This document shows positions 60,178 to 64,000 of a stretch of DNA of 64,000 nt, in pieces. Positions within the stretch are counted from its first letter, which is position 1. Every line of letters begins with the position of its first letter. The stretch spans positions 124,488,796-124,552,795 of the forward strand of contig CM053142.1 in NCBI GenBank assembly GCA_028571685.1, written 5' to 3'. A program made the position numbers and the translations under genes. The stretch is from Heterohyrax brucei. Lineage: Eukaryota > Chordata > Mammalia > Hyracoidea > Procaviidae. The notes under the pieces were generated by a model. The model made no database searches, was not told the origin of the DNA, and saw only the letters and a program-made list of their open reading frames with translations.

Positions 60178-60744
60178 GTAAGTGCTTAGACACTCAGTTA
60201 TTCTAAACTCGTAACATTTATGTTCTATCTGTGATATACTTTGTGTCATAAAGTTAACTGAATTTTAGGAACATAGCAGCTGTTAAACTTTCTTCTCACC
60301 AGTCCTCATCACAGCAAAGCATCAAGTCAATTAAAAAACTAATGTGTAGTATTTTATCTTTTTTATGTTAAACAATAGTATAACTTTTGCTAAATTGATC
60401 TGAATTCAGTATTGCATGGACAATTCATGTAAATATAGGATATCACTGATGATTTGGAGGGAGGGATGGATAGAGACATCCTCTTCATTTATACTGACTT
60501 ACTTTGCAGATACAAGCTGCATAAGTAACTCTTAAGTCCTTTTATTACTCTTTCACATTTTTCTCCTTTCTGTGACTCATTCCTTTCCAGTCTGCTCTTC
60601 ATCTTATTTCTAGGAAATTTTTCCTAAAGCATTGCTTTGAGCATTTATCTACCCACCCACTTGAAACAAACCAAAAAATAAATAAATAAATTGTTGCTTG
60701 CCATTCTGTACAAAATGGAAAGAGTCCTACAGTCTGTTCTTTTT
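60178..60744 (+). other. Intron part, nothing recognised
   Basis: Contains a short AAAT run near 60675. Confidence 0.5.
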
Positions 60745-61160
60745 TTGTTGTACTTTAGATGAAACTTTCATAGAACTAGCTTGTCATTAAACAGACAGTA
60801 CACATACTGTTTTGTGACACTGGTTAACAACGCCACCACATGTCAGCACTCTCCTTTCTTCACCCCGGGTTCCCCTTTACCCAGTCTCCTATTCTCTCCT
60901 GCCTTCTGGACCTTGCCCCTGGGCTAGTGTGTCCTTTTAGTCCCATTTTGTTTTCATAGGCCTGTCTAGTCTTTGGCTGAAGGGTGAACCTCAGAAGTGA
61001 CTTCAATACTGAGCTAAAAGGATGACTGGGCGTAATACCCTCAGGGTTTCTTCATTCTCTGTCAGGCTAGTAAGTCTGGTCTTTTTTTGTGAGTTAGAAT
61101 TTTGCTGTATATTTTTCTCCAGTTCTGTCTAGGACCCTCTGTTGTGACCCCTGAGTCTGA
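60745..61160 (-). mobile_element. L1 3' UTR fragment
   Basis: Antisense: tgtcagcactctcctttctt, ctagtctttggctgaagggt, gaacctcagaagtgacttca, actgagctaaaagg and ggtctttttttgtgagttag. Shares the 17546-17870 landmarks. Confidence 0.82.
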
Positions 61161-61219
61161 CTCTATTCTACTGATACTTTATTTACCACTATGCTTTGTG
61201 TAAACACATCTGTGCAACA

Positions 61220-61490
61220 AAAATTCACAGTCTACCCAGATATTTCCTTTTGTGCTTATGCCATTCTCCTGCTTATGTCCACCTAGCTCAAATACTACCC
61301 CCACTCTTAACCATTATTGTTAACTTGTTAGAAGTCGTGGTACCTTTTCTCATTGCACTTAGAGCATTTTTATATATGTCTTTGTCTGAAAGCATTCTGT
61401 TCTGTATTAACAGTTATACATCACTCACCTCTCTTTAAATTGTAAGCTTCTGGAGAAGGTTTGTGCTGTATTTCAAATTGTATACAACAT
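61220..61490 (+). mobile_element. L2 LINE 3' end (ancient)
   Basis: ccattctcctgcttatgtcc, agctcaaatactacccccac, cattgcacttagagcatttt and aaattgtaagcttctggaga are in L2 order. Confidence 0.75.
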
Positions 61491-61744
61491 TGCTGCTCAG
61501 AGTTGGGTTTGCTATACTGGCCAGACTTCTGAAAAGAGTATTACTAGTCAAAGACAAGATAAAGAGGTGTCTCCAGAATATAAATCAGTTATGTCACTAA
61601 ACATACTGTTTGGTTCAGCTGACATTTTTTGTACAGTAACTATGTTAAAGAATAAAACTTAATTTACATTTTTCAACAAGCAGCTTATCACATAGCAGTC
61701 TAGCACTTTCATCCTACTGCTTTTCAACAACCAAGAAGAAAGGA

Positions 61745-62720
61745 AATTCTCAATTATTAAGTGCCATCTAGTTGGTTCCATCTCATAGCAAGCCTGTCTA
61801 CAACAAAAGGAAACACTGCCCAGCCCTGCACCAGCTCACAATCGTTGTCTCAGACGATGTACATTTAAAGGAGTGTGGCATTCATTAGAAAAATAAAGAG
61901 TAAAAAATATTTTATTGATAAGAGTTCACTACTTAGGCTACACTAGTCAGAATTGTCATTAGATGTCTAAGTGGCCACTGTTTCAGCCACAGTGTCAGTC
62001 CATCTAGTTGAGAGTCTTGCTCTCTTTCACTGTCTACTTTACCAAGCCTGACGTCCTTCACCAGGAACTGGTTCTTCCTGAGTGTGTTCAGGGTACATGA
62101 CACAGAGTCTCAGCATCCTCACTTCTAACAAACATTCTTACTACACTTTTTCCAGGAGAGATTGGTTTCTTTTTCTGGCAGACCATGGTATGTTCAATAT
62201 TCTTCAGCACTATAATTCAAAGGTATCAGTTCTTCTTCAGTCTTCCTTGTTCATTATCTAGCTTTGGCATGTACTGTAAAGAATTGAAAGTACCATGACT
62301 TGAGTAGGCGTACCTTAGTCCTCAAAGTGACATCTTTGGTTTTTAACACTTTAAAGAGGTCTTTGGCAGAAGATTTGCCCAGTGCAATACATCGTTTGAT
62401 TTCTTGACTGCTGCTTCTCTGGATGTTGATTGTGGATCCAAGTGAAATGAAATCCTGGACAACTTCAGTCTTTACTCTGTTTATCATGATGTTGCTTATT
62501 GGTCCCATTGTGAGGATGTTTTATTTCTTCACACAGAGGTGTAATCCATACTGAAAGCTGTAGTCCTTGATCTTCATCAGTAAGTGCTCCAAGTCCTCTT
62601 CATGTGCATCACACAAGGCTGTGTTATCTGCATATTACAAGTTGGTACTGAGCTTTCCTCTAGTCTTAATGCCACGTTCATCTTCATGTCCAGTTTCTCA
62701 GACTATTACGACAAACTGAC
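61745..62720 (-). mobile_element. BovB/RTE LINE fragment, interrupted
   Basis: Antisense pieces 61745-61860 and 61970-62720 around about 110 bp of unrelated sequence. The minus frame at 62254-62508 gives GPISNIMINRVKTEVVQDF and a FISLGSTIN-like motif, homologous to the RTE at 41142-42715. Stops elsewhere. Confidence 0.88.
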
Positions 62721-63343
62721 AGGCCAAAAGTAGGATTACTACCTTCAAAATAGTATTTATAGTTTGGGTAGAATACTGTCATATTGCCTTCTACAGTAGT
62801 TGTACAAGCTTACATTTCTACTATTACCTTATGAGAGGGTTGTTTTTCACCATGGAATTTTTAATAATAACTCTGACTAGTATTGTCTAAGAGAGAAATC
62901 TTAGCAATAAATTTTTTTTACTCTCTATTTTTTCTAGTGGATGCTGCACTCCTTTAAATGTAGGTAGTCTGAGACAATGAAAGATAAAATCAATATTGTA
63001 TTATCTTGGGAAAAATAGTGACTGTCAGTGTCTCATGTTGGCCCAACAAAACATCATTTTGGAAGAAATGTTTCAGAACATAAGATACGGCATTTGATTG
63101 TATAGCATTTTATGTAGAACTGTGTGATACTGAAAGAAAATTATACTCAATTCAGTATAAAAGATTTGCAGTAATAGAGACAGTCATAAAATTTCCTGTA
63201 AGTTATTTTTAAGTCCCAGTGAACTAAATTTCTGATAATTTTGCATCTCTACATGTAAATGCAGTTTAATTCTCTAGAGCATTAGTGAAATCTGTGGAGA
63301 GCTGTAGGGTGTCCTCACATCACCTTAAAATTATAAATGCTTA
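62721..63343 (+). other. Intron part; one cryptic-exon candidate at 62938
   Basis: A good acceptor (ctctctattttttctag) ends at 62937; see findings. Otherwise unassigned. Confidence 0.4.
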
Positions 63344-63386
63344 TAAGCTATGCTTTATAATTTTGTAGAATTATAAGCATAGCTTA
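63344..63386. repeat. Inverted repeat / hairpin
   Basis: taagctatgctttataatt (63344-63362) pairs with aattataagcatagctta (63369-63386), with one bulged T and a 6-nt loop. Confidence 0.9.
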
Positions 63387-63389
63387 ATA

Positions 63390-63665
63390 TGAAATACTGG
63401 AAGCAAAGATGGCAAGACTGCGTCTTACGTACTTTGGACATGTTATCAGGAGAGATCAGTCCCTGGAGGACGACATCATGCTTGACAGAGTGGAGAGTCA
63501 GTGAAAAAGAGGAAGACCCTCAATGAGATGGATTGACACAGTGGCCACAACAATGGACTTAAGCATAGAAATGATTGTAGACATGGTGCAAGACCAGGAA
63601 GTGCTTTGTTCTGTTGTGCATAGGGTTGCTGTGAGTCAGACCTGATGTGACAGCACCTAACAGCA
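63390..63665 (+). mobile_element. BovB/RTE 3' end
   Basis: gaagcaaagatggcaagact, cgtactttggacatgttatc, agacatggtgcaagaccag, then tail gttgctgtgagtcagacctg and tgacagcacctaacagc. This tail resembles the AfroSINE tail. Confidence 0.88.
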
Positions 63666-64000
63666 CTGTGAAATACATGTTCTGGTGGGGAGAGTAAAGA
63701 AAGGTTTATGAGATTCTCAAAGGGTCTTTTCATTTTCAAAATAGACTTTACTATTACTTCTCTACAAGTCTTGAAAGTATTAGAAATAGACACTTGGAAT
63801 CATGTATTTCAGTTTCAGGTTTGATCATGTATGGTAGACATTGCAGTAATGTTAAATCCATTAATACCCTTTTTTTTTTCTTTTTTCCTGATAGTCACAG
63901 GGTCATCCAGAAACTAGTCGTGGTGGGGGTTACTACCAAAGGATGTAGGTAGAGAAGGGTAGTAATTTTTAGTCATTTTTATAATCTACTTTGAGAAGAA
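63666..64000 (+). other. Intron end of window, nothing recognised
   Basis: A pyrimidine run plus AG near 63897 is followed by no MON2 codons. Confidence 0.5.

Noticed and set aside
59886-59910. G-rich repeat as a regulatory quadruplex
   Set aside because: Only about four GGGG blocks separated by AA in a simple repeat; possible in principle, but nothing ties it to the gene.
63885-63930. Pyrimidine run plus AG at 63897 as the next MON2 exon
   Set aside because: The following codons read Val-Thr-Gly-Ser and stop soon; they do not fit the expected MON2 continuation.
1-64000. CRISPR array, bacterial operon or prophage
   Set aside because: Introns, SINEs and LINEs show a mammalian nuclear locus; no regularly spaced repeats.

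Overview
The window is vertebrate, mammalian, nuclear DNA: one split gene with canonical GT-AG introns, buried in interspersed repeats. About 39 copies or pieces of one tRNA-derived SINE (head near GAAACCCTGGTGGCATAGTG, tail near TATGAGTCGGAATCGACT) match the AfroSINE type of Afrotheria. BovB/RTE-type LINEs with the same tail and a particular L1 3' UTR are also present. The source is therefore an afrotherian, most likely an elephant; the species is an inference.

The only gene seen is on the + strand. It is the central and C-terminal part of MON2, the Sec7-related scaffold of endosome-to-Golgi trafficking that lacks a Sec7 domain. I place 24 internal coding exons between 4149 and 60177. They join in one open frame of 3750 nt (1250 codons) with every phase compatible. 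One exon is an 18-nt microexon (38989-39006, IQLFAP). The first ~400 codons lie upstream, and the last ~55 codons plus the 3' UTR lie downstream. No promoter, CpG island or poly(A) site of the gene is in view.

Layout. 1-4108: an old Tigger-type DNA transposon (minus strand) cut by two SINEs, an RTE 3' end and a 2.3-kb L1. 4149-30371: sixteen exons, including two very short introns (78 and 90 bp) and the largest exon (29743-30371, 629 nt). 30372-38208: a 7.8-kb intron with SINE clusters, a SINE split by an L1, a pyrimidine-rich tract and a decayed duplicate of the preceding exon-intron junction. 38209-51819: seven exons, the microexon, a 1.6-kb BovB/RTE relic (minus) and a 1.2-kb mariner relic (plus). 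51820-60094: an 8.3-kb intron with a structurally complete MaLR-type LTR element (minus; 5-bp target duplication, tRNA-Leu-like primer site, polypurine tract), a 2.1-kb L1 and two rearranged mariner derivatives with inverted arms. 60095-60177: the last exon in view; the rest is intron with L1, L2 and RTE pieces.

No new protein system, RNA gene or CRISPR array was found. The best leads are the fossil exon duplication in the 7.8-kb intron, the microexon, the inverted mariner derivatives, the shared SINE/RTE tail and a possible cryptic exon at 62938. All alignments and counts were made by eye.
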